From positions 1-64,000 of the forward strand of contig NZ_AHIL01000010.1 of assembly GCF_000241525.1 (NCBI RefSeq): 64,000 bases of DNA. The letters are read 5' to 3'. The notes beneath the pieces were generated by a model. The model saw nothing but the letters and a program-made list of their open reading frames with translations. It had not been told where the DNA came from and ran no database searches. This DNA comes from Comamonas testosteroni ATCC 11996. Lineage in GTDB: Bacteria; Pseudomonadota; Gammaproteobacteria; Burkholderiales; Burkholderiaceae_C. Positions 1 to 9,391 of this stretch are shown here, one piece after another. A program made the translations under genes and the position numbers. Every line of letters begins with the position of its first letter. Position 1 is the stretch's first letter.

Positions 1-641
1 TTCGTTGGCAAATCGCGGTCGAAGGTCAGGCCTGCTTCCACGTGGTCCAGGTGCAGCTGCATCAGCTGCACCGCATGTTCGGCATCGCCCGCAGCCAGCG
101 CGGTCACGATGTCGGCATGTTCTTCGTGCGAATGCTCGGCCGCCGATGCAGACTGGTACATCAGGGTGATCAATGCGCAGCGGGAAATCAGCTCGCCCAG
201 CAGCTGAGCCAGCACCTCGTTGCCCATGAGTTCGGCCATGCGCACGTGGAAGTCGCCCAGCAGCTCGGTGCGCTGGCCCACGTCATTGGCTTCCATGGCC
301 TTCTTCTCGGCAGCCACATGCTGCTTGAGGGCGCGAATCTTGGCGGCGCTGCTTTGCTTGACAAAGCTGCGCACCATCTCGGCCTCGAGCATGCGGCGCA
401 CGGCAAACACCTGGCGTGCCTCGTCCACAGAAGGCGTGGCCACAAAGGCGCCGCGGGCGGGCTCGAGCCGGATGAGACGGTTTTGCGAAAGCTGAAACAG
501 GGCCTGGCGCACCAGGGTGCGGGAAACTCCAAAGTGGTCGGCCAACTTTTGCTCGGCCAGCTTGGTGCCGGGCATCAGGCGATGCTCGACGATGGCCTTG
601 GTCAGGCTTTCGACAATGAAACTGGTGGTGGAAGTTTCCAT
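1..641 (-). CDS. GntR-family (FadR/FCD subfamily) transcriptional regulator, C-terminus cut by window edge
   Basis: Read from the ATG at 641 leftwards, the frame stays open to base 1, giving 213 residues of a family that is usually 220-240 long. Residues 10-70 form the winged helix, with the recognition stretch VSRTLVRQAL at about 39-48. From about residue 78 the all-helical FCD ligand-binding domain follows (a D-x-x-H type helix around LLGDFHVRMAEL and a second helix with EEHADIV). Such proteins are ligand-released repressors. It is divergent from glycerate kinase, and a TGTATACA palindrome lies 31 bases upstream of its start, so autoregulation is likely. A GntR-type repressor (GclR) controls the equivalent purine/gcl region of Pseudomonas putida as I recall; equivalence here is inferred. 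Confidence 0.9.
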   Translation of the reverse strand, partial: METSTTSFIVESLTKAIVEHRLMPGTKLAEQKLADHFGVSRTLVRQALFQLSQNRLIRLEPARGAFVATPSVDEARQVFAVRRMLEAEMVRSFVKQSSAAKIRALKQHVAAEKKAMEANDVGQRTELLGDFHVRMAELMGNEVLAQLLGELISRCALITLMYQSASAAEHSHEEHADIVTALAAGDAEHAVQLMQLHLDHVEAGLTFDRDLPT

Positions 642-671
642 AAATCCATCATAGCGGTTGAAGACAAGTTT

Positions 672-687
672 TGTATACAGTTTCTGT
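672..687. promoter_or_regulatory. Candidate GntR operator TGTATACAGTTTCTGT
   Basis: The palindrome TGTATACA starts this 16-base stretch between the GntR gene and glycerate kinase. The identical 16 bases recur in reverse orientation at 9392-9407 between ggt and hiuH. A second small inverted repeat, CAAACA-TGG-TGTTTG, follows at 693-707. FCD regulators commonly bind GT-(few bases)-AC half-sites, which GTATAC fits. Confidence 0.65.
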
Positions 688-853
688 TCACCAAACATGG
701 TGTTTGTATCGATGTTCAGGCGCAGAAAGCTGTGCGCAAGCGCGCAAACCCAATGGGAGCAAGGGCTTGCAACATTGGTATTGCAAAGATCAGCAGTGTT
801 GTGACTGGGGGCCCTCTGTAAGGGAAAAAAGCCCGAATGCACAATGCGCAGCT

Positions 854-2206
854 ATGCAAGCACAGAATACATCCTCGCGCGCGCAGGCCGCGGCAACGCC
901 TGTTCCCCAGCAAGACCCGGCTGGCTTTCTGCGTCATCTGTATGACGTGGCGGTGCGCAATGCCCTGCCCATCGAGGGTCTGGCGCGTCATCTGCCCAAG
1001 CCGCCCAAGGGCCGCACGCTGGTGCTGGGTGCCGGCAAGGCCGGCGGCTCCATGGCGCAGGCGCTGGAAGCTCTGTGGCCGCAGGATGCCCCTCTGTCGG
1101 GCCTGGTCGTGACGCGCTATGCGCATATTCCCCCACGCCCCGAAGGGCTGGCCCAGCGCCTGGAGGTGGTGGAAGCCGCCCACCCGGTGCCGGACGCGGC
1201 CGGTCTGGCTGCGGCCGAGCGCATTCTGGCGCTGACCGAGGGGCTGACGGCCGACGATCTGGTGATCTGCCTGATCTCGGGCGGCGGCTCCTCCCTGCTG
1301 ACGCTTCCTGCCGAAGGCATCGACCTGGCCGAGAAGCAGCGCATCAACAAGGCGCTGCTGGAAAGCGGCGCGGCGATTGGCGAGATGAACTGCGTGCGCA
1401 AGCACCTCTCGCGCATCAAGGGCGGTCGTCTGGCCGCTGCCTGCCATCCTGCCAAGGTGGTGACGCTGACCATCAGCGATGTGCCCGGCGACGATCCTTC
1501 TGTGATCGCCAGCGGACCCACGGTGCCGGACGCGTCGACCTGTGCCGACGCACTGGCCATCCTGGACCGCTACCAGATCGGCATTCCCGAGTCCGTGCGC
1601 GCTGCGCTGCAAGCCGGCGAGCTGGAGACGCCCAAGCCCGGCGATGCCCGCTTCGAAGGCCATGAGGTGCATCTGATCGCCACGCCGCAGCAGTCGCTGG
1701 AAGCGGCGGCAGCCGCCGCCCGCGCGGCAGGCATTGCCGTGCATGTGCTGTCCGACGAGATGGAAGGCGAGTCGCGCGAGGTGGGCAAGGTCCATGCGGC
1801 GCTGGCGCGTGCCGTGGCCAGGCATGATCAGCCTTTTGCCAGGCCCTGCGTGATTCTCTCGGGGGGCGAGACCACGGTGACCATCCGTCCGCGTCAGCCC
1901 GGTGCCGCCAAGGGGCGCGGCGGGCGTGCCGGCGAGTTCTGCCTGGGTCTGGTCCAGGCCCTGCAGGGTCAGGAAAAGGTCTGGGCGCTGGCCGCCGATA
2001 CCGACGGCATCGACGGTGTCGAGGACAACGCGGGAGCCCGTGTCTCGCCCTGCACGCTCAGGCGCGCGGCAGAGCTGAGCCTGCGCATCAGCGATCACCT
2101 GGACCGCAACGATGCCTATGGCTACTTTGAAGCGCTGGGTGACCTGGTCATCACCGGCCCCACCCACACCAATGTGAACGACTTCCGCGCAATTCTGATT
2201 CTTTGA
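854..2206 (+). CDS. ttuD: Glycerate 2-kinase (MOFRL family; often annotated hydroxypyruvate reductase TtuD)
   Basis: This 450-residue protein has the N-terminal DUF4147 glycerate-kinase fold, with the loop ISGGGSSLLT at residues 141-150, and a C-terminal MOFRL domain containing SGGETTV and ADTDGIDG. It would phosphorylate D-glycerate in the cytoplasm, the last step of the glyoxylate carboligase route encoded by gcl-hyi-glxR at 3471-7221. The frame is open upstream to 671, but homology begins after the ATG at 854, so that start is chosen. The TtuD label of hydroxypyruvate reductase is historical; family knowledge favours the kinase. It is transcribed alone, away from the GntR gene, and ends inside a nested hairpin. 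Confidence 0.88.
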   Translation: MQAQNTSSRAQAAATPVPQQDPAGFLRHLYDVAVRNALPIEGLARHLPKPPKGRTLVLGAGKAGGSMAQALEALWPQDAPLSGLVVTRYAHIPPRPEGLAQRLEVVEAAHPVPDAAGLAAAERILALTEGLTADDLVICLISGGGSSLLTLPAEGIDLAEKQRINKALLESGAAIGEMNCVRKHLSRIKGGRLAAACHPAKVVTLTISDVPGDDPSVIASGPTVPDASTCADALAILDRYQIGIPESVRAALQAGELETPKPGDARFEGHEVHLIATPQQSLEAAAAAARAAGIAVHVLSDEMEGESREVGKVHAALARAVARHDQPFARPCVILSGGETTVTIRPRQPGAAKGRGGRAGEFCLGLVQALQGQEKVWALAADTDGIDGVEDNAGARVSPCTLRRAAELSLRISDHLDRNDAYGYFEALGDLVITGPTHTNVNDFRAILIL

Positions 2207-2310
2207 AACCATCAAATTGAATAGCTGCTTGCGTAGGCTATTCAATGGTTTCAAATAGAAAAATATCTGCAGCTGCCGCTCATCAAGCGGTAGCTGCTAT
2301 TTTTTATATA
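2202..2310 (+). terminator. Nested double hairpin after glycerate kinase (Comamonadaceae-type dispersed repeat)
   Basis: TTTGAAACC/GGTTTCAAA (2202-2210, 2247-2255) encloses ATTGAATAGC/GCTATTCAAT (2216-2225, 2237-2246). A second stem, CAGCTGCCGCT with AGCGGTAGCTG, follows and is flanked by A-rich and T-rich runs ending near 2310. The first arm overlaps the stop codon. A related AGCTGC stem terminates the operon at 52532-52579. Confidence 0.7.
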
Positions 2311-2443
2311 GCTGCGGTGTAAAGCTGGCGCTACCCATCCCAGTGCTCCGAGCAAGAGCCGCCTCGCGGCGAGGAGCAGTCCCCCTCCGTTAGCGCGCAG
2401 CGCGTACAGAGAGGGGGGAAGGCGCGAAGCGCCTCAGAGGGAG

Positions 2444-3361
2444 CTAGCCCCCTCTTGGCAGATCCTCCCACCAGGCATCGTCAAATTTGCCCTGAAGGAA
2501 GGCGATGAAGGACTGCACCTTCTGCGGCACCAGGCGCGGCGAGGGGTAGACGGCGTGGATTTCCTGCTCGGGCAGGCGGCAGGTCTTGAGCACTTCCACC
2601 ACGCGGCCGTCCTTGAGCGAGTCCTGGGCCACGTAGCGCGGCAGGGCCGCAATGCCCATGTGCGAGCGGGCCGCGGCCAGCAGGGCCGAGAGATTGTTGG
2701 AGCGCAGCCGTCCGGTGACGGGAATCGACACCGGCTCGCCGCTGGCATTGCGCAGGCGCCAGATATCGTTGCCCTGCACGCTGCTGTAGATCAGCGTGGA
2801 ATGCTCCTTGAGATCCGAGGGACGGCGCGGCGTGCCGTGCTTGCGCAGATAGGTGTTGGACGCTACCAGCACCCAGGGGTTGACGCCCAGCATGCGCGCG
2901 CCCAGCGAGGAGTCGGCCAGCTTGCCCAGGCGCAGCGCCACGTCGATGCCGTTGGCCACCAGATCGGTGTAGCGGTCCTCGAAGCTCAGATCGACCTGCA
3001 CCTGTGGGTTGTGCTTCATGAAATCCATGGCCAGCGGAATGAGTACACGGCGCCCGAAGGCCACCGAGCTGCCGATGCGCAGCTGACCCTGGACCTGGGT
3101 CTGGCGCACCTTGACCACGTTCTCCGCCTCGGCCACGTCGCTGACGATGATCTTGCACTTTTCGTAGTACAGCGCGCCGGCTTCGGTCAGGCTCACGCCG
3201 CGCGTGTTGCGGTTGAGCAGGCGCACCTTGAGGCGCGCCTCCATGGCCGCGACCTGCTTGGTCACGGTGGGCTGGGTGGTGGCGAATTCCTGTGCGACCT
3301 TGGTGAAGCTGCCGGTCTCCACCACGCGCACAAACATGTGCATTGCGTCGAGTCTGTCCAT
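2444..3361 (-). CDS. LysR-family transcriptional regulator, divergent from gcl operon
   Basis: The 305-residue protein has the N-terminal LysR helix-turn-helix (residues 1-60, FTKVAQEFATTQPTVTKQVAAME) and a periplasmic-binding-protein-like effector domain (about 90-295). It faces away from gcl with 109 bases between start codons. A perfect TTTATTC-N7-GAATAAA repeat at 3376-3396 lies in that gap. By LysR convention it probably activates gcl-hyi-glxR in response to a pathway metabolite such as tartronate semialdehyde or glyoxylate; the effector is not deducible from sequence. Confidence 0.88.
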   Translation of the reverse strand: MDRLDAMHMFVRVVETGSFTKVAQEFATTQPTVTKQVAAMEARLKVRLLNRNTRGVSLTEAGALYYEKCKIIVSDVAEAENVVKVRQTQVQGQLRIGSSVAFGRRVLIPLAMDFMKHNPQVQVDLSFEDRYTDLVANGIDVALRLGKLADSSLGARMLGVNPWVLVASNTYLRKHGTPRRPSDLKEHSTLIYSSVQGNDIWRLRNASGEPVSIPVTGRLRSNNLSALLAAARSHMGIAALPRYVAQDSLKDGRVVEVLKTCRLPEQEIHAVYPSPRLVPQKVQSFIAFLQGKFDDAWWEDLPRGG

Positions 3362-3375
3362 GGATCTGTCTCCTA

Positions 3376-3396
3376 TTTATTCTTGGGTGGAATAAA
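3376..3396. promoter_or_regulatory. Candidate LysR operator in the lysR-gcl gap
   Basis: TTTATTC-N7-GAATAAA is a perfect 7-7-7 inverted repeat that contains the ATTC-N7-GAAT form of the LysR T-N11-A box. It lies 15-35 bases upstream of the LysR start, a usual place for autorepression with divergent activation. Confidence 0.6.
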
Positions 3397-3470
3397 TTTT
3401 ATGGTCTGAGAGCGGCTTCCAGCAAGCAAAGGTCTTGACTAAAGTTCAACCAAGTTTTTAGGAGACCCTC

Positions 3471-5261
3471 ATGGCCAAAATGAAAGCAATCGACGCCGCA
3501 GTCCTGGTGCTCGAAAAAGAAGGTGTAACCGTGACGTTTGGTGTGCCCGGCGCGGCCATCAACCCGCTGTACGCTGCAATGAAGAACCACGGCGGCATCG
3601 GTCACATTCTGGCCCGTCACGTTGAAGGCGCCAGCCACATGGCCGAAGGCTACACCCGTGCTGTGGCCGGCAATATCGGCGTGTGTATCGGCACCAGCGG
3701 CCCCGCCGGCACCGACATGATCACCGGTCTGTATTCGGCCAGCGCCGACTCCATTCCAATCCTGTGCATCACCGGCCAGGCTCCCCGCTCGCGTCTGCAC
3801 AAGGAAGATTTCCAGGCCGTGGACATCGCCTCCATCGCCAAGCCCGTGACCAAGTGGGCCACTACCGTGCTGGAACCCGCCCAGGTGCCGCGTGCCTTCC
3901 AGCAGGCCTTCCACCTGATGCGCTCCGGCCGCCCAGGCCCCGTGCTGATCGACCTGCCCATCGACGTGCAGCTGGCCGAGATCGAATTCGATATCGACAC
4001 CTATGAGCCCCTGGCCGCCTACAAGCCAGCCGCTTCGCGCAAGCAGGCCGAGAAGGCCATCGAGATGCTCAACGAATCCGAGCGTCCCCTGCTGGTCTCC
4101 GGCGGCGGTGTGATCAACGCCGATGCTTCCGATCTGATGGTCGAGCTGGCCGAGATCCTGAACGTGCCCGTGATCCCCACCCTGATGGGCTGGGGTACCA
4201 TCCCCGACGATCACCCCCTGATGGTCGGCATGTGCGGTCTGCAGACCAGCCACCGTTACGGCAACGCCAACATGCTGGCTTCGGACTTCGTGTTCGGTAT
4301 CGGCAACCGCTGGGCCAACCGCCACACCGGCTCGGTCGAGGTCTACACCAAGGGCCGCAAGTTCATCCACGTGGACATCGAGCCCACGCAGATCGGCCGC
4401 GTGTTCGCGCCTGACTACGGCATCGTCTCCGACGCCAAGGCCGCTCTGGAGCAATTCGTTGCCGTTGCCAAGGAGTGGAAGGCTGCCGGCAAGCTCAAGT
4501 GCCGCAAGGCCTGGGTGGCCGAGTGCCAGGGTCGCAAGAACAGCGTCGAGTACCTGCGCAAGACCAACTTCGACAACGTGCCGATGAAGCCCCAGCGCGT
4601 CTACCAGTGCATGAACCGCACCCTGGATCGCGACACCACCTATGTGTCCACCATCGGTCTGTCGCAGATCGCCGGTGCCCAGTTCCTGCACGTGTACAAG
4701 CCCCGCAACTGGATCAACTGCGGCCAGGCCGGCCCTCTGGGCTGGACCACTCCTGCCGCCCTGGGCGTGCGCGTGGCTGACCCCCAGCGCAAGATCGTGG
4801 CGCTGTCCGGCGACTACGACTTCCAGTTCATGATCGAAGAGCTGGCCGTGGGCGCTCAGTTCAAGCTGCCCTATGTTCACGTGCTGGTGAACAACAGCTA
4901 TCTGGGTCTGATCCGCCAGGCACAGCGCGCTTTCTCGATCGACTATTGCGTGCAATTGGCGTTCGACAATATCAACATGGATGAGGGTGATGCGACCCGC
5001 GGCTACGGCGTTGACCATGTTAAGGTCGTTGAAGGTCTGGGTTGCAAGGCGATTCGCGTTCATCGCGCCGAAGACTTTGCCCCCGCCATGCAGCAGGCCG
5101 AAGCCTGGATGGCCGAGCACAAGACCCCTGTGGTGATCGAGTGCATCCTGGAGCGTGTGACCAACATCTCCATGGGCGCCGAAATCGACAACGTGGTCGA
5201 GTTCGAAGACCTGGCAACCGAAAAGGCCGACGCGCCCAGCGCACTGGCCCTGCTGGACTGA
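3471..5261 (+). CDS. gcl: Glyoxylate carboligase (tartronate-semialdehyde synthase)
   Basis: This 596-residue thiamine-diphosphate enzyme condenses two glyoxylate to tartronate semialdehyde and CO2. The N-terminal ThDP domain carries the family hallmark: the glutamate that activates thiamine in relatives is valine here (residue 51, in ARHVEGASH), as in E. coli Gcl. The central FAD-type domain and the C-terminal pyrophosphate domain ([15 protein letters not shown]) are complete, and length matches the family. A strong Shine-Dalgarno, AGGAG, precedes the ATG. It heads the gcl-hyi-glxR operon. Confidence 0.97.
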   Translation: MAKMKAIDAAVLVLEKEGVTVTFGVPGAAINPLYAAMKNHGGIGHILARHVEGASHMAEGYTRAVAGNIGVCIGTSGPAGTDMITGLYSASADSIPILCITGQAPRSRLHKEDFQAVDIASIAKPVTKWATTVLEPAQVPRAFQQAFHLMRSGRPGPVLIDLPIDVQLAEIEFDIDTYEPLAAYKPAASRKQAEKAIEMLNESERPLLVSGGGVINADASDLMVELAEILNVPVIPTLMGWGTIPDDHPLMVGMCGLQTSHRYGNANMLASDFVFGIGNRWANRHTGSVEVYTKGRKFIHVDIEPTQIGRVFAPDYGIVSDAKAALEQFVAVAKEWKAAGKLKCRKAWVAECQGRKNSVEYLRKTNFDNVPMKPQRVYQCMNRTLDRDTTYVSTIGLSQIAGAQFLHVYKPRNWINCGQAGPLGWTTPAALGVRVADPQRKIVALSGDYDFQFMIEELAVGAQFKLPYVHVLVNNSYLGLIRQAQRAFSIDYCVQLAFDNINMDEGDATRGYGVDHVKVVEGLGCKAIRVHRAEDFAPAMQQAEAWMAEHKTPVVIECILERVTNISMGAEIDNVVEFEDLATEKADAPSALALLD

Positions 5262-5421
5262 TAGGAAAACTCACCCTGAGCGGCTGTGCCTAGGCGGCCC
5301 CGCCGCTTCCCCCTCTCTGCGGGAGGGGGACGACGCCTTCGCTGCGGGGCGGCGCGGCCGGCTCAGGCCCTTGCTGGGCGTCCGCCAGCCCCACTATTAA
5401 CGATTACCGGAGACTTTTATC
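5262..5421. other. GC-rich spacer inside the gcl-hyi operon
   Basis: About 160 bases of imperfectly self-complementary sequence (CCCCCTCTCTGCGGGAGGGGG near 5310-5331) separate gcl from hyi. No ORF is supported. A comparable GC-rich stretch follows the hairpins after glycerate kinase (2350-2457). It may tune message stability between the two genes. Confidence 0.4.
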
Positions 5422-6225
5422 ATGCCCCGTTTTGCAGCCAACCTGAGCATGTTGTTCACCGAGGTGCCTTTCCTCGAGCGTTTTGAGCGTGCCGCAAACG
5501 CAGGCTTTGAAGCCGTGGAATTTCTCTTCCCCTACGCTCATACCGTGGAAGAAATCAAGGAGCGTCTGGACGCCACCGGCCTGAAGATTGTTCTGCACAA
5601 CCTGCCCGCTGGTGACTGGGACGCGGGCGAGCGCGGCATTGCCTGCGACCCCAAGCGCGTGGATGAGTTCCGCGCTGGCGTGGCCAAGGCCGTGACCTAT
5701 GCCCACGCCCTGGGTGTGCCCCAGCTCAACTGCCTGGCCGGCAAGGTTCCTGCTGGTGTTGACGCTGCCGTGGTGCGCCGCACTTTCGTGGAAAACCTGC
5801 GCTTTGCCGCTGCCGCCCTGAGCGCCGCCAACATCCGCCTGCTCATCGAGCCGATCAACCCCTTCGACATCCCCGGCTTCTACCTGAACCGCACGGATGA
5901 AGCGCTGTCCATCCTGGACGAAGTGGGTGCGCCCAACGCCTTTGTGCAGTACGACATCTACCACGCCCAGCGCGTGGAAGGCGAGCTGGCTGCCACCATG
6001 CAAAAGCAGCTGGGCCGCATCGGTCACATCCAGCTGGCCGACAACCCTGGTCGTAACGAACCGGGCACGGGCGAGATCAACTACCCCTTCCTGTTCGCAC
6101 ACCTGGATCGCATCGGCTACGACGGCTGGGTCGGCTGCGAATACAAGCCCGCCAACGGCACCGAGTCCGGTCTGGGCTGGCTGCAGAAGATCGGCGGCTG
6201 GAGCAAGGTCGCAGTGGCTGCCTGA
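5422..6225 (+). CDS. hyi: Hydroxypyruvate isomerase
   Basis: The 267-residue protein is an AP-endonuclease-2-like TIM barrel of the Hyi family, which interconverts hydroxypyruvate and tartronate semialdehyde. Family metal and substrate residues are visible in LIEPINPFDIPGFYL, QYDIYHAQR and IQLADNPGRNEPGTGEI. The start follows CGGAGACTTTTATC, an acceptable ribosome site. It lies between gcl and glxR in the classical order. Confidence 0.94.
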   Translation: MPRFAANLSMLFTEVPFLERFERAANAGFEAVEFLFPYAHTVEEIKERLDATGLKIVLHNLPAGDWDAGERGIACDPKRVDEFRAGVAKAVTYAHALGVPQLNCLAGKVPAGVDAAVVRRTFVENLRFAAAALSAANIRLLIEPINPFDIPGFYLNRTDEALSILDEVGAPNAFVQYDIYHAQRVEGELAATMQKQLGRIGHIQLADNPGRNEPGTGEINYPFLFAHLDRIGYDGWVGCEYKPANGTESGLGWLQKIGGWSKVAVAA

Positions 6226-6309
6226 ATGGATGAAAAGGCCTGTGGCGCCTGCTCGCAAAGCGCCATCGGCCATCGAATTTGAGTATCAAGAAAACTGAGG
6301 AGTACAACC

Positions 6310-7221
6310 ATGAACGCATCGTCTCTCAAGCTGGGCTTTATCGGTCTGGGCATCATGGGTGCGCCCATGTGCGGCCACCTGATTGCGGCCGGCCACCAGC
6401 TGTTCGTCAACACCGTGGGCAAGGTGCCTGCCAACATCGCCGAAACCAGCGCCACCCAGTGCACCACCGCTCGCGGTGTGGCCGAGCGTGCCGACATCAT
6501 CTTCATCATGGTGCCCGACACTCCCGACGTGGAGAAGGTGCTGTTCGGTGAAGACGGCGTGGCAGCTGGCCTCAAGGGCAGCTCCGGCAAGATCGTGGTC
6601 GACATGTCCTCCATCTCGCCCGTGGCCACCAAGGACTTCGCCAAGCGCATCGAAGCTGCTGGCGCCCAGTACCTGGACGCTCCCGTCTCCGGCGGTGAAG
6701 TCGGTGCCAAGAACGGCACCCTGTCCATCATGGTCGGCGGCCCCGATGCCGCTTTCGAGCGCGTCAAGCCCCTGTTCGACAAGATGGGCAAGAACATCAC
6801 CCTGGTGGGCGGCAACGGCGACGGCCAGACAGCCAAGGTGGCCAACCAGATCATCGTGGCGCTGAACATCGAAGCCGTGGCCGAAGCCCTGCTGTTTGCA
6901 TCGCGCGCCGGTGCAGATCCTGCCCGCGTGCGTGAAGCCCTGCTGGGCGGCTTTGCCTCTTCCAAGATCCTGGAAGTGCATGCCGAACGCATGATCAAGC
7001 GCACTTTCGACCCTGGCTTCCGCATTGCCCTGCACCAGAAGGACCTGAACCTGGCCCTGTCCAGCGCACGTCAGCTGGGCGTGTCTCTGCCCAACACTGC
7101 TCAGGCACAGGAACTGTTCAACAGCTGCGTGGCCCACGGCGGCGCGGGCTGGGATCATTCCGGCATGGTGCGTGCCCTGGAAATCCAGGCCAACTTCGAA
7201 ATCGGTCAGAAGGCTGAATAA
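6310..7221 (+). CDS. glxR: 2-hydroxy-3-oxopropionate (tartronate semialdehyde) reductase
   Basis: This 303-residue beta-hydroxyacid dehydrogenase begins with the Rossmann signature GFIGLGIMGAPM (about residues 9-20). It has the substrate loop VSGGEVGAKNGTLSIMVGG and the catalytic-lysine helix AKVANQI. It reduces tartronate semialdehyde to D-glycerate, feeding the glycerate kinase at 854. GAGGAG precedes the ATG. It is the last gene of the operon and is followed by a strong terminator. Confidence 0.95.
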   Translation: MNASSLKLGFIGLGIMGAPMCGHLIAAGHQLFVNTVGKVPANIAETSATQCTTARGVAERADIIFIMVPDTPDVEKVLFGEDGVAAGLKGSSGKIVVDMSSISPVATKDFAKRIEAAGAQYLDAPVSGGEVGAKNGTLSIMVGGPDAAFERVKPLFDKMGKNITLVGGNGDGQTAKVANQIIVALNIEAVAEALLFASRAGADPARVREALLGGFASSKILEVHAERMIKRTFDPGFRIALHQKDLNLALSSARQLGVSLPNTAQAQELFNSCVAHGGAGWDHSGMVRALEIQANFEIGQKAE

Positions 7222-7404
7222 GAGCGACGAACACGACCCGGCAAACCGAAGGTTTGCGGTTGAGACGAGGCGCGAAGCCGCAGGCAGTACAGAAGTACGG
7301 CAAGGCTTCGCCACGACGTATCAAGGGTTGTGTGGGAGGCTCTGAGAACTAAGGTGGGGAGGGCGGCCACTGGCCACGCGTACGGCCAGCAGCCGCCTCA
7401 AGTG

Positions 7405-7436
7405 AAAGCCGCGCTCGGGGGAGCGCGGCTTTTTTT
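7405..7436. terminator. Bidirectional terminator between glxR and ggt
   Basis: A 12-base perfect stem, AAAGCCGCGCTC with GAGCGCGGCTTT, closes a GGGG loop and runs into a T tract. It serves convergent glxR and ggt. Confidence 0.9.
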
Positions 7437-7444
7437 GTTCAGCG

Positions 7445-9274
7445 TCAGTACCCCATGGTCTTTCCGTCAGGGTTGCGCGGGTCCGAGGCACCGCGCAGCA
7501 GGCCGTCACGGATCTCGATGGTCTGCGTGCGGCCCATGGATGCCTTCAGTGCCACCTTGTGGCCCCATTGCCTGAGCAGGGCCAGCGTATCGGGGCTGAA
7601 GCCCTTTTCAACGCGCAGCTCGTCAGGCGTCCACTGGTGGTGAAAGCGCGGGGTGGCTGCCGCTTCTGCCGGGTTCATGCCGAAGTCGATGTGATTGACG
7701 ACCTGTTGCAGCACCGTGGTGATGATGCGCGCTCCGCCCGGACTGCCGGTGACCAGAACCGGCTTGCCGTCCTTGAGCACCAGGGTCGGTGTCATCGATG
7801 ACAGCGGCCGCTTGCCAGCCTGCACGGCATTCGCATCGCCGCCCACCAGGCCATAGGCATTGGCCACGCCGGGCTTGGCCGAGAAATCGTCCATCTCGTT
7901 GTTGAGCAAGATCCCCGTGCCCCTGGCGACGATGCCGCTGCCGAAATTGGTGTTCAGCGTGTAGGTCACGGCCACCGCATTGCCGGCCTTGTCCACCACG
8001 GAGTAATGGGTGGTCTGGTCGCTTTCATAAGGCTGGGGCCTGCCGGGCCGGATGTCCTTGGCGGGCCTGGCCTGCTGGGGCTTGATGCTTGCGGCCAGCT
8101 CGCTGGCATAGCTCTTGGAGATCAGTCCCTTGAGCGGAATCTTCACGAAGTCCGGGTCGCCCAGATACTCCGAGCGATCGGCATAGGCGAGCTTCATGGC
8201 CTCGGTCATGTAGTGCACGCTTTGCGCGCTGTCGGCACCCCATTGATTCATGGGCCAGCGCTCCATCATGTTCAGGATCTGAATCAGATGCGCGCCGCCC
8301 GAGGAGGGCGGAGGCATGGTCACGATCTGGTAGCCACGGTAGCTGCCGCGTATGGGTTCGCGCTCGGCCACCTTGTAGTCGCGCAGGTCCTGCAGGCTGA
8401 GGGCATTGGCGTGCGGCGCCATCTCCGCCACGATCTTCTGCGCGATTGCTCCCTGATAGAAGGCCTTGGCGCCTTGCTGGCTGATCAGGCGCAGGGACTG
8501 CGCCAGATCCTTTTGCACCAGCCTCTGGCCGGTTTGCAGCGGCGCGCCGTTCTTCCAGAAAACGGCCTGGGTGGCGGGCCAGCGGCCCATGTTCTTTTTT
8601 TCCTGATCCAGAGTCTTGGCCAGGGTGACGCTGACAGGATAGCCCTTGTCCGCCAGCGCAATCGCCGGAGCCATGACCCTGGCCAGAGGCATGCTGCCCC
8701 AGCGCGACAGCGCATGCGTCATGCCTGCCACGGTGCCGGGCACACCCACGGCGTAGTGGGTGTAGAGCGATTTCCCGTCGACGACCTTGCCGCCGGCATC
8801 CAGATACATATTGCGTGACGCACCCCTGGGGGCCACTTCGCGGAAGTCCAGTGCAATGTCCTTGCCGCTCCTGGCGTCGTGCACCATCATGAAGCCGCCG
8901 CCGCCGATATTGCCGGCATTGGGCAGGGCCACGGCCAGCGCAAAGCCTACGGCCACGGCGGCATCGACGGCATTGCCGCCCGCCTTGAGAATGTCCACGC
9001 CGATCTGCGTGGCCAGCTCCTGCTCCGAGGCTACCATGCCGTTCTTGGCGATGACGGGGTGAAAGACATCCAGCTCGAAGTCATAGGCGGCAGCGGCTGC
9101 ATGGGCGGCTGCGGTCTGGACGACGGCAGGCGCTGCCGCCTGATCAGTGGCATCGCTACGGATGGCCGCGCGTTCGTTGCTGGCGGGCTCTAGCGTGGCC
9201 GTGCTGCTGCAGGCGCTCAGGCCGGCCAGAGCGATGAGCAGGCTGGCTGCCAGGGCGGTGGTGCGCAATTGCAT
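7445..9274 (-). CDS. ggt: Gamma-glutamyltransferase, lipoprotein form
   Basis: The 609-residue protein hydrolyses or transfers gamma-glutamyl groups of glutathione in the periplasm. The N-terminus is a lipoprotein signal with lipobox LSAC (cysteine about residue 22). The nucleophile threonine that starts the small subunit after self-cleavage is in QTTHYSVVD, and the small-subunit oxyanion region GSPGGARI follows. The ATG at 9274 is preceded by CAGGAG. It is divergent from hiuH with a GTATAC palindrome in the gap, so it may be co-regulated with urate genes, which is unusual for ggt. Confidence 0.95.
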   Translation of the reverse strand: MQLRTTALAASLLIALAGLSACSSTATLEPASNERAAIRSDATDQAAAPAVVQTAAAHAAAAAYDFELDVFHPVIAKNGMVASEQELATQIGVDILKAGGNAVDAAVAVGFALAVALPNAGNIGGGGFMMVHDARSGKDIALDFREVAPRGASRNMYLDAGGKVVDGKSLYTHYAVGVPGTVAGMTHALSRWGSMPLARVMAPAIALADKGYPVSVTLAKTLDQEKKNMGRWPATQAVFWKNGAPLQTGQRLVQKDLAQSLRLISQQGAKAFYQGAIAQKIVAEMAPHANALSLQDLRDYKVAEREPIRGSYRGYQIVTMPPPSSGGAHLIQILNMMERWPMNQWGADSAQSVHYMTEAMKLAYADRSEYLGDPDFVKIPLKGLISKSYASELAASIKPQQARPAKDIRPGRPQPYESDQTTHYSVVDKAGNAVAVTYTLNTNFGSGIVARGTGILLNNEMDDFSAKPGVANAYGLVGGDANAVQAGKRPLSSMTPTLVLKDGKPVLVTGSPGGARIITTVLQQVVNHIDFGMNPAEAAATPRFHHQWTPDELRVEKGFSPDTLALLRQWGHKVALKASMGRTQTIEIRDGLLRGASDPRNPDGKTMGY

Positions 9275-9391
9275 GCGTTGTCTCCTGTTCGCTTGATGAA
9301 TCGGGCCAGTGTATAGAGGCTGAAAAAGACGCCAACCGGGCAGAGCTGGCTATGTGCCTGAAAGTCAAGGCAGAAAAGCCTTTGATGGAGT

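Noticed and set aside
42..821. Plus-strand 259-codon frame at the left edge
   Set aside because: It is the antisense shadow of the GntR/FCD regulator, whose complete domain wording reads on the minus strand.
716..2254. Minus-strand 512-codon frame over glycerate kinase
   Set aside because: It has composition typical of antisense to a GC-rich gene and no motifs; the plus strand encodes a full MOFRL kinase.
3399..5120. Minus-strand 573-codon frame over gcl
   Set aside because: It is an antisense frame kept open by GC bias; gcl is unmistakable on the plus strand.
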